Below, one piece after another: positions 9,179-17,264 of a DNA stretch of 64,000 bases. The translations under genes and the position numbers were made by a program. The first letter of the stretch is position 1. Each line of letters begins with the position of its first letter. The stretch is from CAVQAH01 sp963784195 (lineage in GTDB: Bacteria; Acidobacteriota; Vicinamibacteria; Vicinamibacterales; 2-12-FULL-66-21). The stretch is from assembly GCA_963784195.1 (NCBI GenBank), contig CAWARA010000025.1, positions 302,824 through 366,823 on the forward strand, written 5' to 3'. The notes below the pieces were generated by a model. That model did no database searches. It was not told where the DNA came from and worked only from the letters and a program-made list of their open reading frames with translations.

Positions 9179-9488
9179 GGGGACGGAGGGAACGGAACGA
9201 GCTTCAACTCGGAGAAACGGAGCAACGGAGGCTGCAGCGTTGTCACTGCTCAGCGGCCGATGCCGGCCCGGCCATCGGCCGGGCCGAGCGATCAATCGAC
9301 ACCCCGCCGACGCAAGCTGCGGGTGATGCGGGAGCAGCTTGCGTCGGTGGGGTGTCGATTGATCGCCCGCCGCGCGAGCGGCGGCATCGGCGGAGCCGGT
9401 GACACACCTCGAGATCGGTTTGGCCTCCGTGCCTCCGTGTCTCCGTTTTTGAAGCTTGTTCCGTTCCCTCCGTCGCCTCCGTCCCCCC
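9179..9488. repeat. Nested palindromic element, copy 1
   Basis: Outer arms GGACGGAGGGAACGGAACGA (left) and their reverse complement near 9460 (right) enclose short CGGAGGC/GCCTCCG words and a structured core (9256-9391). It sits between the stop codons of the receiver-like gene and the RDD gene, which converge on it. Copy 2 at 36350-36690 has the same arms but the core reversed. No protein-coding gene is present inside. Confidence 0.85.
9256..9391 (+). other. Cloverleaf-like core of the palindromic element
   Basis: Closing stem GCCGATGCC (9256-9264) pairs with GGCATCGGC (9383-9391). Inside are three hairpins: GGCCCGGCC-ATC-GGCCGGGCC (9265-9285); a 31-bp stem of arms 9290-9320 and 9334-9364 with one G-T pair and a 13-nt loop; and CCGCCGC-GCGA-GCGGCGG (9367-9384), whose loop is a GNRA tetraloop. 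The third hairpin and the closing stem compete for two bases. Confidence 0.7.
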
Positions 9489-9499
9489 GCTGGGGACTC

Positions 9500-10255
9500 T
9501 CACCGGAATCGTCCCGCCGACCGATATTCTGCAACCGCGTCCTCGAGCAGCCGCTCGTCTGACGAGTGGACCGTCGGATCGACGGTGAGCCGCTCACGCA
9601 CGTGCCGGGCCAGCTGCCGCGCGGATCGATCGCGCATCTCGTACGGCAAATCGTCCCGCCGCCGCAGAAACGTCTCGATTGTCTGGATTTCCTCGGGCGT
9701 CAAGCGCGCGGCGCCCAGGCGCACACCGCTCGAGGCCTGAGGGCGCTCGACCAGCTCGCGATCGACCTTGCGGTCGTGGACGACCACCGTGCCGGCGGCG
9801 AGATCTCCCAGCCGCTGATTGCGCTCCGTCAGGAAGACGCTCAGGATACCGACCGCGTAGATGAACGGCATCTGGTCGACGAGGCGAAGGAGGTTGCGAA
9901 GGATGGCCTCGAACACGCCGAGTGGACGTCCGGAGATTGCAATCACCCGGAGACCGACGACGCGTTTGCCGGGAGTCTGTCCGCTCCAGGTGGCCTCGAA
10001 GATCGCAAAGTAGGCGTAGTAGAGGATGAAGCCGCAGAAGACCAGAACCGCCAGGATCCACGGGGCGACATCCTGCACGGTGATTGCGGCGGCCGCGGCA
10101 ATTGCCAGCGCCAGCAGCGCGACGCCCACGAACACACCGACCTGAATGAGCGTGTCGAGCGCGAGCGCCAGAAAGCGGCTGCCGGCGCTCGCGAGCGTGA
10201 ACTCCAGCGCAATGTGCTCCGGAGTGTCGATGGTAAGCTTGTCCGATGCCGCCAA
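9500..10255 (-). CDS. RDD-family membrane protein
   Basis: 251 residues from a TTG start at 10255 (AASDKLTIDTPEHIALEF follows); GAGGA sits 8-9 nt upstream and no in-frame ATG lies closer than 10336, inside the divergent gene. It has an RDD domain with arginine and aspartate in the first helix (SAGSRFLALALDTLIQVGVF), hydrophobic segments at about 25-75, and GQTPGKRVVGLRV before the third. A soluble C-terminal ~80 residues hold a helical region (LTPEEIQTIETFLRRRDD). RDD proteins are membrane proteins of uncertain, possibly transport, function. Part of the MoxR-DUF58-SpoIIM neighbourhood. Confidence 0.88.
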   Translation of the reverse strand: MAASDKLTIDTPEHIALEFTLASAGSRFLALALDTLIQVGVFVGVALLALAIAAAAAITVQDVAPWILAVLVFCGFILYYAYFAIFEATWSGQTPGKRVVGLRVIAISGRPLGVFEAILRNLLRLVDQMPFIYAVGILSVFLTERNQRLGDLAAGTVVVHDRKVDRELVERPQASSGVRLGAARLTPEEIQTIETFLRRRDDLPYEMRDRSARQLARHVRERLTVDPTVHSSDERLLEDAVAEYRSAGRFR

Positions 10256-11236
10256 CGGCTCTGTCCTCGCGCTGGATCGAGAAGCGTAAGCCTCACTGGA
10301 CGCGGCTCGAATCACTCGTCGAGTACCGGTCAGCACGGCATCTCATCGTTCGCGCACGCCGACCTGCGCGAACTGGCGTTATTGTATCGTCAGACCGCGG
10401 CGGATCTGTCCACCGCGCGCGAGCACAAGGCGGACGCGCAGCTGGCGGCGTATCTCAATCAGCTGCTGGGGCGCGCGCACAATCTGATCTATTCCGCCCG
10501 CCCGGCCCCTCCGCGCAACATCTTCAGTTTCTACACGCGGACTTTTCCGGACGTCTTCCGTTCGACGTGGCGATACACCTTCGCCGCGGTTGTCGGCTTT
10601 CTCGCGGGCGGCCTCGTCGGCATGGTGATGTGCCTCGCCGATCCTGGCTTCGAGCGCTTCATCCTGGGCGGACACATGATGGACACGATCGAACGCCGCG
10701 AAATGTGGACCCATTCGATCCTGGCGATGAAGCCGCTCGCGTCGAGTGCCATCATGACGAACAACCTCAGCGTCTCGTTCTCCGCGTTCGCGCTGGGGAT
10801 CACCGGAGGGTTGGGGACGGCCTGGCTGATGGTCTTCAACGGCCTGATGATTGGCGTCATCGGCGTTGCCTGCCACCGCGCCGACATGAGCACGGCGCTG
10901 TGGAGTTTCGTCGCGCCGCACGGCTCGCTCGAGCTGCCCGCCATCTTCATCGCCGGCGGCGCCGGACTCGTGCTCGGTCACGCCCTGCTCGCCCCCGGAA
11001 CGCTTCCCCGTCTCGAGGCGCTGCGAATTCACGGCGGAACGGCCGTGCGCCTGTTGCTCGGCGTGATTCCACTGCTGATCGTTGCCGGCATCATCGAAGG
11101 CTTCGTATCTCCGGTACCGATCACGCCAGCGATCAAGTTCGTGATTGGCGGATCGCTCTTCGTGCTGCTCGCGATCTATTTGACGAAGGCCGGCACGAAC
11201 GATCAGAGCAAGCCTCGCTCTTTGACCTCCAGGTAG
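10246..11236 (+). CDS. SpoIIM-like stage II sporulation M membrane protein; one +1 frameshift
   Basis: N-terminal SRWIEKRKPHWTRLESLVEY is in one frame, and GISSFAHADLRELALLYRQ and everything after lies one base on. Removing one C from the CC at about 10327 joins them into a 329-residue SpoIIM-type protein. Motifs: YSARPAPPRNIFSFY, membrane segments near 11 positions of FAAVVGFLAGGLVG, IMTNNLSVSFSAFALGITGG, and ELPAIFIAGGAGLVLGH. These proteins occur beside RDD and MoxR genes in non-sporulating bacteria too, where their role in the membrane is unclear. The gene start overlaps the divergent RDD start and its 3' end overlaps the DUF58 gene by 34 bp. Confidence 0.85.
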
Positions 11237-12579
11237 CGATCGATCACGCTGCCGGACATCTCCTCCGCCCCGACTTCCAGGACGAGCGCGCCTCGTTGAC
11301 GGAGGCCGTGTAGAAGTGCCTCGCGCCGCTCGAGCGTCTCCTGCGCCGCCAGCACGCGGTACATGTCTTCGGGCGTATCGGGTGAGCGTTGGGCCAGATC
11401 GTGCAGGTCGGCCTGGCGGAGCACGACGAAAAGGACCACATGGCGCGACGTCATGGTCATCGCCTGCTCGATGACCTCGGGAACTCCCGCCGTCTCGGCA
11501 ACGTCCGTGAACCAGACGATCAATCCGCGCCGGCGCTGTGAAGCCAGCACGGTTGCCGCCGCCGTCGCATGATCGGCGTCCACACCATCGGCATGGACCG
11601 TTGCGAGCGCTTCGAGCAGCGTCCGCAGATGTCCGGCGCCGCGCGCCGGCGCCACGCGATGCTGCAGCCGTCGTCCGTAGGCGAGCAGACCGACGCGGTC
11701 GCCAGACCCCAGGGCCACCTGGGCGAGCGTGAGGGCGGCCGTTACGGACAGATCGAGCGTCGTGCGATCGCCGATACGGGCGCGCAGGAGGCGGCCGGCG
11801 TCGACGAGAATCCACACGGCCTGGCTGCGTTCGGGCTGGTAGACGCGGGTGACCAGCTTGCCGCGGCGCGCGGAGGCGGTCCAGCAGATGTCGCGGGATT
11901 CGTCACCATCGCGATGGTCGCGCAGGCTTTCGAACTCGCGGCCGGCGCCGGGATAGGCGGAGCGGCGCTTCTCGAGCGCGACCTGACGGCTCCGAATCAG
12001 GTAGAGCGATTCGTCGCGCCCTTCGCGAATGTCCGGGTAAACCCGAACCGTCTGACGGACCGGAGCCTCTGCCCAGCGTTCGGCGAGCTGCCATCCGCTC
12101 TGCCACGACATCGCGACGCTGCCAACGCTGATGTCGCCGCGCTCGCGCGGCTGCACGTCGAAGCGCCGTTCGGCCTCGTCGTGTGCCGCGACCGCAAAGT
12201 CGATCACGGCGAGGTCACGACGAAGAGAGGGATTCGTGTAGTCGGCGAGCTGCACGTCGACCCCCGACGATCCGTGATTCGCGACCCTGATGGCGACCGA
12301 CGCTGGCCTTCCCAGTGAGAGTGGATCGCTCCACGATCGGGTCACCGTCAGCTGTCCGGGCGATGGAAGTCGTCGAAGATCGACTGCGGCAAGAGCGAGA
12401 ACGAGCACGTCCCACACCGCCATCAACACGAGCGCGCGCCGATCGACCCAGCCGGGAATGACCAGCACGAGCCCGAGCGCGAGCAGGAGCACGGTGCGTG
12501 GTGTAGGGCCAAATCCCCAGCGGCCGGCCGCGCGGCCGGCCGCCATCGCCACAGGCGGCGCCAGTCGTGTCGCAATCAC
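11203..12579 (-). CDS. DUF58 domain-containing protein
   Basis: 458 residues. Two N-terminal hydrophobic segments (TVLLLALGLVLVIPGW and LVLMAVWDVLVLALA) precede an Ig-like region, then the DUF58 signature GREFESLRDHRDGDESRDI (about 220) and a von Willebrand-type fold (VWILVDAGR near 255, GLIVWFTDVAE near 355). DUF58 proteins pair with MoxR ATPases and act as membrane-anchored partners in envelope or protein-maturation systems. Its ATG overlaps the MoxR stop, indicating translational coupling. Confidence 0.92.
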   Translation of the reverse strand: MIATRLAPPVAMAAGRAAGRWGFGPTPRTVLLLALGLVLVIPGWVDRRALVLMAVWDVLVLALAAVDLRRLPSPGQLTVTRSWSDPLSLGRPASVAIRVANHGSSGVDVQLADYTNPSLRRDLAVIDFAVAAHDEAERRFDVQPRERGDISVGSVAMSWQSGWQLAERWAEAPVRQTVRVYPDIREGRDESLYLIRSRQVALEKRRSAYPGAGREFESLRDHRDGDESRDICWTASARRGKLVTRVYQPERSQAVWILVDAGRLLRARIGDRTTLDLSVTAALTLAQVALGSGDRVGLLAYGRRLQHRVAPARGAGHLRTLLEALATVHADGVDADHATAAATVLASQRRRGLIVWFTDVAETAGVPEVIEQAMTMTSRHVVLFVVLRQADLHDLAQRSPDTPEDMYRVLAAQETLERREALLHGLRQRGALVLEVGAEEMSGSVIDRYLEVKERGLL

Positions 12580-13532
12580 TTGGGCACTTCAACGGCGGCG
12601 AGGACGTCCGCGGTCACCTGGTCCGCGGTCAGCCCCTCGAGATCCGCTTCCGGCTTCAGAATCAGCCGGTGCCTGAACACCGGCACCGCGGCGCGCTTCA
12701 CGTCATCTGGCACGAGAAACGATCGGCCTTCGAGAGCAGCCAGCGCCTTGGCCAGGTGCATCAGATGCACAGCACCCCGCGGGCTGACGCCAAGCGTGAG
12801 CGCCGGCCACTCGCGCGTGCGCCTTGCGAGCGAGGCGATGTAGTGGAACAGTTGCGGCTGCACGTCGACTGAAGACACCTGGCGCCGGGCCTCCGCGAGC
12901 GCCTGAGGGTCGAGCGGCGTAAGGTCCATGACATCGACGGCGCGCGCGTCGAACCCGCGGTGGTGCCGTTCGAGGATCGCCTCTTCCTCACCGGCAGCAG
13001 CATCCGGGTAGTCGATGCGGATCTTGACGAGGAAGCGGTCCAGTTCCGCTTCCGGCAGCGGATAGGTTCCCTCGAACTCGACAGGATTCTGCGTGGCGAA
13101 GGTCGCGAACGAATCCGAGAGCCGGTGACTCGTTCCGTCGATCGTCACCTGGCGCTCCTCCATTGCCTCGAGCAACGCCGCCTGCGTGCGGGGTGGCATG
13201 CGGTTGATTTCATCGACGAGCAGCAGATCGGTGAACACGGGACCGCGGTGCATGGTGAACGCGGAGGTCGCCATGTTGAAGACGTTGCCGCCGATGATGT
13301 CCGCAGGCATCAGGTCCGGCGTGCATTGCACGCGTTGGAACTTGAGCTGCAGGATGCGTGAAAGCGCGCGGACCGCTAGCGTCTTGGCGAGACCAGGCAC
13401 GCCCTCGAGCAGCGCGTGCCCGCCGCAGACGACGGTCAACAGCAGGAGATCGAGCGCGTCCGTCTGTCCCACGATGGCTTTCGACAGCTCGCGGCGAGCG
13501 TGATCGATAACCTGCTCCAACGACTGACTCAT
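12576..13532 (-). CDS. MoxR-family AAA+ ATPase
   Basis: 318 residues. Walker A is GVPGLAKT (44-51) in CGGHALLEGVPGLAKTLAV; Walker B is LLLVDEINRMPP (about 107-118); sensor 1 lies in FATFATQNPVEFEGTYPLPE, with the arginine-rich EAELDRFL after it. The C-terminal lid carries GVSPRGAVHLMHLAKALA. MoxR ATPases remodel or assemble partner proteins, commonly DUF58/VWA proteins encoded next door as here. The gene is the second-last of the five-gene minus-strand operon. Confidence 0.95.
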   Translation of the reverse strand: MSQSLEQVIDHARRELSKAIVGQTDALDLLLLTVVCGGHALLEGVPGLAKTLAVRALSRILQLKFQRVQCTPDLMPADIIGGNVFNMATSAFTMHRGPVFTDLLLVDEINRMPPRTQAALLEAMEERQVTIDGTSHRLSDSFATFATQNPVEFEGTYPLPEAELDRFLVKIRIDYPDAAAGEEEAILERHHRGFDARAVDVMDLTPLDPQALAEARRQVSSVDVQPQLFHYIASLARRTREWPALTLGVSPRGAVHLMHLAKALAALEGRSFLVPDDVKRAAVPVFRHRLILKPEADLEGLTADQVTADVLAAVEVPK

Positions 13533-13585
13533 CGGCTCTGTTCTCCTCCAGCAGCGCGCGGCTTCAGCCGCGCGTCAGTGCGGCT

Positions 13586-14776
13586 TCACCCGCGCGTCCG
13601 TACCCTTCCCGGCCGGCCGGGCGCGCGCACAGTCCCCGCCATGCGCTGCAGCGCCGACACGATGCGGACGGCCTCCTCGTTGACGACGCGCGGATCCGTG
13701 TCGACGGCGCCGCTCTTCGCCAGCACGCGTTCGATAGTATGCGCGTCGGTGCCGAATCGATCCGCCGCTGCCGCCGCAAGTACGGGATCGGGTGAATTGG
13801 GCGGCAACCGCGTCGCCGTCAGCAGGTCGCGTCGCGCCCGCGAACGAGCGGTGGCAATCGCCGCCCTCGCTACACCAGCGCGCTCGTAGAGCGCGCCCAT
13901 GCTGTCGACGAACTCCAGGGGCGAGGTTCGCGGGTCCTCGACCGGATTGCGGATGGGCCACTTGCGCCGGGACCACGTCAGGATCGACGCGATCGCCAGC
14001 AGGCCGATCTGCAAGCCGACGAATGGCAGCGGCGTCCCGGAGGCATACGACCAGAGCGACCTGGCGTGTCCGTGGTAATGCTCGTCCCAGATCACCTCGC
14101 GCGCGCCAGGGGGTCCGACGATGTTCAGCAGGAGCTCCAGGTGACCCGCCGTAATGATGCCCTCGTTCGTGAGCGGGCGAGAGTCCGCCCACCACACGGC
14201 GGTGCCCGTGCCGAAGCGGGCCATCACGACCGCTGGCGACGAATCCGTTCCGTAGACCGTCAGATATGGAGATACTGGCGCCAGGGACTTCGAACCTCGC
14301 CTGACTTCGATGAGGGGAACGCCCGCCGTAAGAGGACTCACGATGGCCGAGGGCACGCTGATCACGTTGTCGGGAAAAGCGTCGTGCCGTCCCGGTGCGG
14401 GCACGCCGGGCAGGAACGGCCCGCCGTCACGATCCGTGACCAGCACGATACCGCCGGCCTCGACGAATTTCCGGAGCGCCCTGATGTCCTGCTGCGACGG
14501 TCCCACCGCTGGCGCCGCAAGAATGAGCGCGGTTCGATCCGGCCTTTGGCGAAGCGCGGTGAGCGGATCGAACGACCGTTCGATCGTGTAGCCGCTGTCC
14601 TTCAACGTCAGGAACGCTGCTTTGGCACCGTCTGGACGCGCCGAGTAGCTCGATCCGGGCGCGTACGACGCCGAGTCCACCGGCGCAATCAGGAATGATG
14701 CGATCGACAGGAGCAGCGTGATCGCACCGGCCGCGATCAGGATCTTCAGATCGCCGAATGGCGGGCGGCCAGGCAT
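13586..14776 (-). CDS. DUF4350 domain-containing membrane protein
   Basis: 396 residues from ATG 14776 (MPGRPPFGDLKILIAAGAI). One N-terminal membrane helix, an extracytoplasmic DUF4350 domain (SYSARPDGAKAAFLTLKDSG near 50, LILAAPAVGPSQQDIRALRK, GGIVLVTDRDGGPFLPG), a second membrane helix at VGLQIGLLAIASILTW and a cytoplasmic tail. DUF4350 resembles GldG/IftA-like glutamine-amidotransferase folds without catalysis. The start overlaps the DUF4129 gene by 31 bp. It probably forms a membrane assembly with the DUF4129, DUF58 and MoxR products (inference from conserved clustering). Confidence 0.87.
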   Translation of the reverse strand: MPGRPPFGDLKILIAAGAITLLLSIASFLIAPVDSASYAPGSSYSARPDGAKAAFLTLKDSGYTIERSFDPLTALRQRPDRTALILAAPAVGPSQQDIRALRKFVEAGGIVLVTDRDGGPFLPGVPAPGRHDAFPDNVISVPSAIVSPLTAGVPLIEVRRGSKSLAPVSPYLTVYGTDSSPAVVMARFGTGTAVWWADSRPLTNEGIITAGHLELLLNIVGPPGAREVIWDEHYHGHARSLWSYASGTPLPFVGLQIGLLAIASILTWSRRKWPIRNPVEDPRTSPLEFVDSMGALYERAGVARAAIATARSRARRDLLTATRLPPNSPDPVLAAAAADRFGTDAHTIERVLAKSGAVDTDPRVVNEEAVRIVSALQRMAGTVRAPGRPGRVRTRG

Positions 14777-15729
14777 CCCAGGCTCTCCAGATGTGCGGTG
14801 ACCTGACGGGCGGCATCCGGCGTCAGCGGTTGGTCGCCGTACCACACTCGCTCGAACTGACGCGTGAGATCGGTGACCGCTTCACGGCGATCGTGCCGGG
14901 GCGGCAGCAGGCGAAGGTACTCACGGGCGGTGCGGGCGGGGTCGGTTCGCCAGACTCCCTGTTCTTCGAGTCGCCGGAGGCACGCATGGTAGGCGAATCG
15001 AATCGCCTCGCGGGCATCGCCTGCCTGGAGGGCCACAGACCAGCGGTCCGCCCATTCGCGCGCCGAGAGCTGCCGCCCCGCAGCCGTGTTCAAGGCGAGA
15101 CGCACCGAGCGGCTTTGCTGCGCCAGCGCCCGCGCCAGCCAGAATCCCAGCCCGATCAGCGCCGCGAGACCCGCGACCCACGCCAGCGTGACCGCGGTCA
15201 GACGGCCGGCCTGGGGAGTCAACCCAAGACTCTCCACGAGGCGCGTAAAGAGATCGCGCAGCCACTGTTCGAGGCGTCGCATCCACGCTGCGGCGGCGCC
15301 CTGTTCGAACTCACGGCGCTTCAGAATCTCTTCGAGCGATCGGCGCGCCGCCATCTCACGACCGTCAGGCACTGCGTCGGCAAGCGATGAAGCCTCGGTA
15401 CTGAGCGTCAGGAGCCGCTCACGAATCCTGGTCCGTTTCGCCGCCCACGACTGGACCTCGCCGGGCGTCGCGGGCAAGGCTTCGAGAAGCCAGTCGGTTC
15501 GAACCTCATGACGCTCGGACTGACTCTCGACGAACCATCGCGGCGGCAGTTGCTGGCGTACCAGCATCGCCTCGCCTTCACTGGCGTTGTCCAGCGCAGC
15601 GGCGATCCGGCGCAGTTCTGCGGCAAAGCCCCGGAGATCGTAGGCTGCGGACGGAGCTGTTTGAGACGAGGCGTGGGCCGGCACGCTGATGGCGGCGGCG
15701 AGAACAAGGCACGAAACGATCAGGCGCAC
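14746..15729 (-). CDS. DUF4129 domain-containing exported membrane protein
   Basis: 327 residues with a signal peptide (MRLIVSCLVLAAAISVPAHA), a helical periplasmic region, a membrane helix LTAVTLAWVAGLAALIGLGF (about 177-196) and a C-terminal DUF4129 domain (ARTAREYLRLLPP, LTRQFERVWYGD). DUF4129 is a cytoplasmic domain common in MoxR clusters and some transglutaminase-like proteins. Five bases separate it from the upstream multi-pass gene, consistent with one operon. Confidence 0.87.
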   Translation of the reverse strand: MRLIVSCLVLAAAISVPAHASSQTAPSAAYDLRGFAAELRRIAAALDNASEGEAMLVRQQLPPRWFVESQSERHEVRTDWLLEALPATPGEVQSWAAKRTRIRERLLTLSTEASSLADAVPDGREMAARRSLEEILKRREFEQGAAAAWMRRLEQWLRDLFTRLVESLGLTPQAGRLTAVTLAWVAGLAALIGLGFWLARALAQQSRSVRLALNTAAGRQLSAREWADRWSVALQAGDAREAIRFAYHACLRRLEEQGVWRTDPARTAREYLRLLPPRHDRREAVTDLTRQFERVWYGDQPLTPDAARQVTAHLESLGCLAARHSAI

Positions 15730-15734
15730 GCCAG

Positions 15735-16682
15735 TCAGCCGGGCAGTACAGCCGGCGCGTCGGTCGTCTCGCGGCCGAGATGGGAGATCATCACCTGCAG
15801 GTCGAGCCCTTCCTTCCGAACCCTGAGGTCATAGTAGAGCACAGCGAGCGAAATGATGACGAGCGATCCTGTGAACGCATTCGCGATCGAGCCGAACACC
15901 GCTCCCGCCAGGTTCAACCAGAACGCCGTCGTCGTTTCGGGGCCTGCGAGGACGGCAGCGAACATGAACGGACCGTTGAAGATGAACATGGCCGCGTAGG
16001 TGACGAGCACACAGAACAGGACAACGACGAAGACGCGGCCGAGGTGTCCCTTGGTCAGCTCGATACTCCGTCCGATGGACTCGGTCGCCGTCGCACCCTC
16101 GAGCACGAGCGCAGGGACGGCGACCGAATAGCGGAGCATCATCCAGACGGTCAAGGCGCCCATCGTGAGCAGGCCGAACATGACTGCGACCGCCGTGAGC
16201 ACCGGCGTCACGACCGCGAGGCCAGCGCCGACGACCGCCAGAATCAGCCCGATGATGAACATCAGCCCGCCGATGCGGAGCCCGACCAGGAACAACAAGA
16301 ATGCGATGGTCAACGCCTTCCCACGCACCGGTGCGTAGGCACTCGCAATCGTGACGGTCGCACCGTCGTACAACTGGGCTACACCCACAGTTGCCGCCCC
16401 GGTCGCGATCGCGTAGGCGATCCAATAAACGATCAGCCCGACGAACACGAGGAGCGCACCGCCGATGAACAGTGCCAGCATTTCGACCGAAGGTTGCGGC
16501 CCGTCAGGCGACGATTCCGCGAGCGCCGGGTTCGCAGGTTGAAGCAGCTGAATCGTGATCGAAATCAACAGCATCAGGATCGACGGGACGGCCATGATGC
16601 CCACGAACAGCCAGAAATGGCGGCGGTAGATCGAAAACGACCGGTCCAGCAGTTCACCAAGCGTGAGCGGCCGCAGATCCAT
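15735..16682 (-). CDS. Multi-pass membrane protein, first gene of the MoxR operon
   Basis: 315 residues starting MDLRPLTLGELLDRSFSIYRR, the usual beginning of a DUF975/glycerophosphodiester-phosphodiesterase-membrane-domain-like family. Hydrophobic segments lie near 24-45, 70-100, 125-150, 155-185, 215-240 and 255-285, with the SIGRSIELTKGHLGRVF loop typical of the family. No catalytic domain is attached. It probably provides a membrane component for the MoxR-DUF58 module. The 13-bp tandem repeats lie immediately upstream. Confidence 0.82.
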   Translation of the reverse strand: MDLRPLTLGELLDRSFSIYRRHFWLFVGIMAVPSILMLLISITIQLLQPANPALAESSPDGPQPSVEMLALFIGGALLVFVGLIVYWIAYAIATGAATVGVAQLYDGATVTIASAYAPVRGKALTIAFLLFLVGLRIGGLMFIIGLILAVVGAGLAVVTPVLTAVAVMFGLLTMGALTVWMMLRYSVAVPALVLEGATATESIGRSIELTKGHLGRVFVVVLFCVLVTYAAMFIFNGPFMFAAVLAGPETTTAFWLNLAGAVFGSIANAFTGSLVIISLAVLYYDLRVRKEGLDLQVMISHLGRETTDAPAVLPG

Positions 16683-16700
16683 GGAGATGAGACTAGCACG

Positions 16701-16790
16701 CGGGGGTTCAGGACGGGGGTTCAGGACGGGGGTTCAGGACGGGGGTTCAGGACGAGGGTTCACACGAGGGTTCACGAAACGGAGGGTTCA
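16701..16790. repeat. 13-bp tandem repeat array
   Basis: Four perfect copies of CGGGGGTTCAGGA (16701-16752) followed by three decaying copies (CGAGGGTTCACA and relatives) to about 16790. The array starts 18 bp upstream of the first codon of the MoxR operon, where its promoter would be expected, so copy number could affect transcription. Confidence 0.9.
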
Positions 16791-16811
16791 GTCCGGCTGG
16801 ACTCACGAACG

Positions 16812-17147
16812 CTAGAGGCCGAACGCGGCGGCGAGGCGGCGCGAGACGCTGCGTTGGATTCGTCTGACGGTCTTCCGCGCGGACACGAGGTACTTCTGGC
16901 GACGGCGAATGGGCCGGCGGCCGAGACTGACGGGCCCGCCGTCGGTGCTGCTCGGCATCCAGCCGTCGGCGATCAGCTTCTGCTGAAACGACAGCACGCG
17001 CGTAACGAGCCGCGCCGGATCGCTGAAGCTCTCAATCTGTTCTGCGCCATCTGGATAGGTCACCGCGAAGGTGTATCCCGTCGAGCCACCCAGGCGGTGA
17101 ACCTCCAGATCGATGTGAGTCGCTCCACGCGTGAAATACCAGATCAT
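16812..17147 (-). CDS. Hypothetical protein (111 aa)
   Basis: Begins MIWYFTRGATHIDLEVHRLG and contains a short beta-rich segment (YTFAVTYPDGAEQIESFSDP), a helical stretch (RLVTRVLSFQQKLIADGW) and a strongly basic C-terminus (RRPIRRRQKYLVSARK). No signal peptide or membrane segment. I cannot assign a family name; composition fits a small cytosolic, possibly nucleic-acid-associated protein. It is divergent from the S9 peptidase at 17265. Confidence 0.7.
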   Translation of the reverse strand: MIWYFTRGATHIDLEVHRLGGSTGYTFAVTYPDGAEQIESFSDPARLVTRVLSFQQKLIADGWMPSSTDGGPVSLGRRPIRRRQKYLVSARKTVRRIQRSVSRRLAAAFGL

Positions 17148-17264
17148 GTGCAGTCTGCCCCCGACTCTATCGGCGTCGGGGCGGCTCGACTGCAGCCGGC
17201 GGAGGGGGAAAGGGGAGATTTACCGCTGGATGCGGGGCGCAGAACCGTGCCATTATTTGAACCC

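Noticed and set aside
9256..9391. Palindromic core as a tRNA-like or CRISPR-related feature
   Set aside because: No T-loop/anticodon consensus and no spaced direct repeats; it is a branched inverted repeat.
16701..16790. Tandem repeat as a CRISPR array or iteron origin
   Set aside because: Units are contiguous without spacers and no replication initiator gene or DnaA-box cluster lies nearby.
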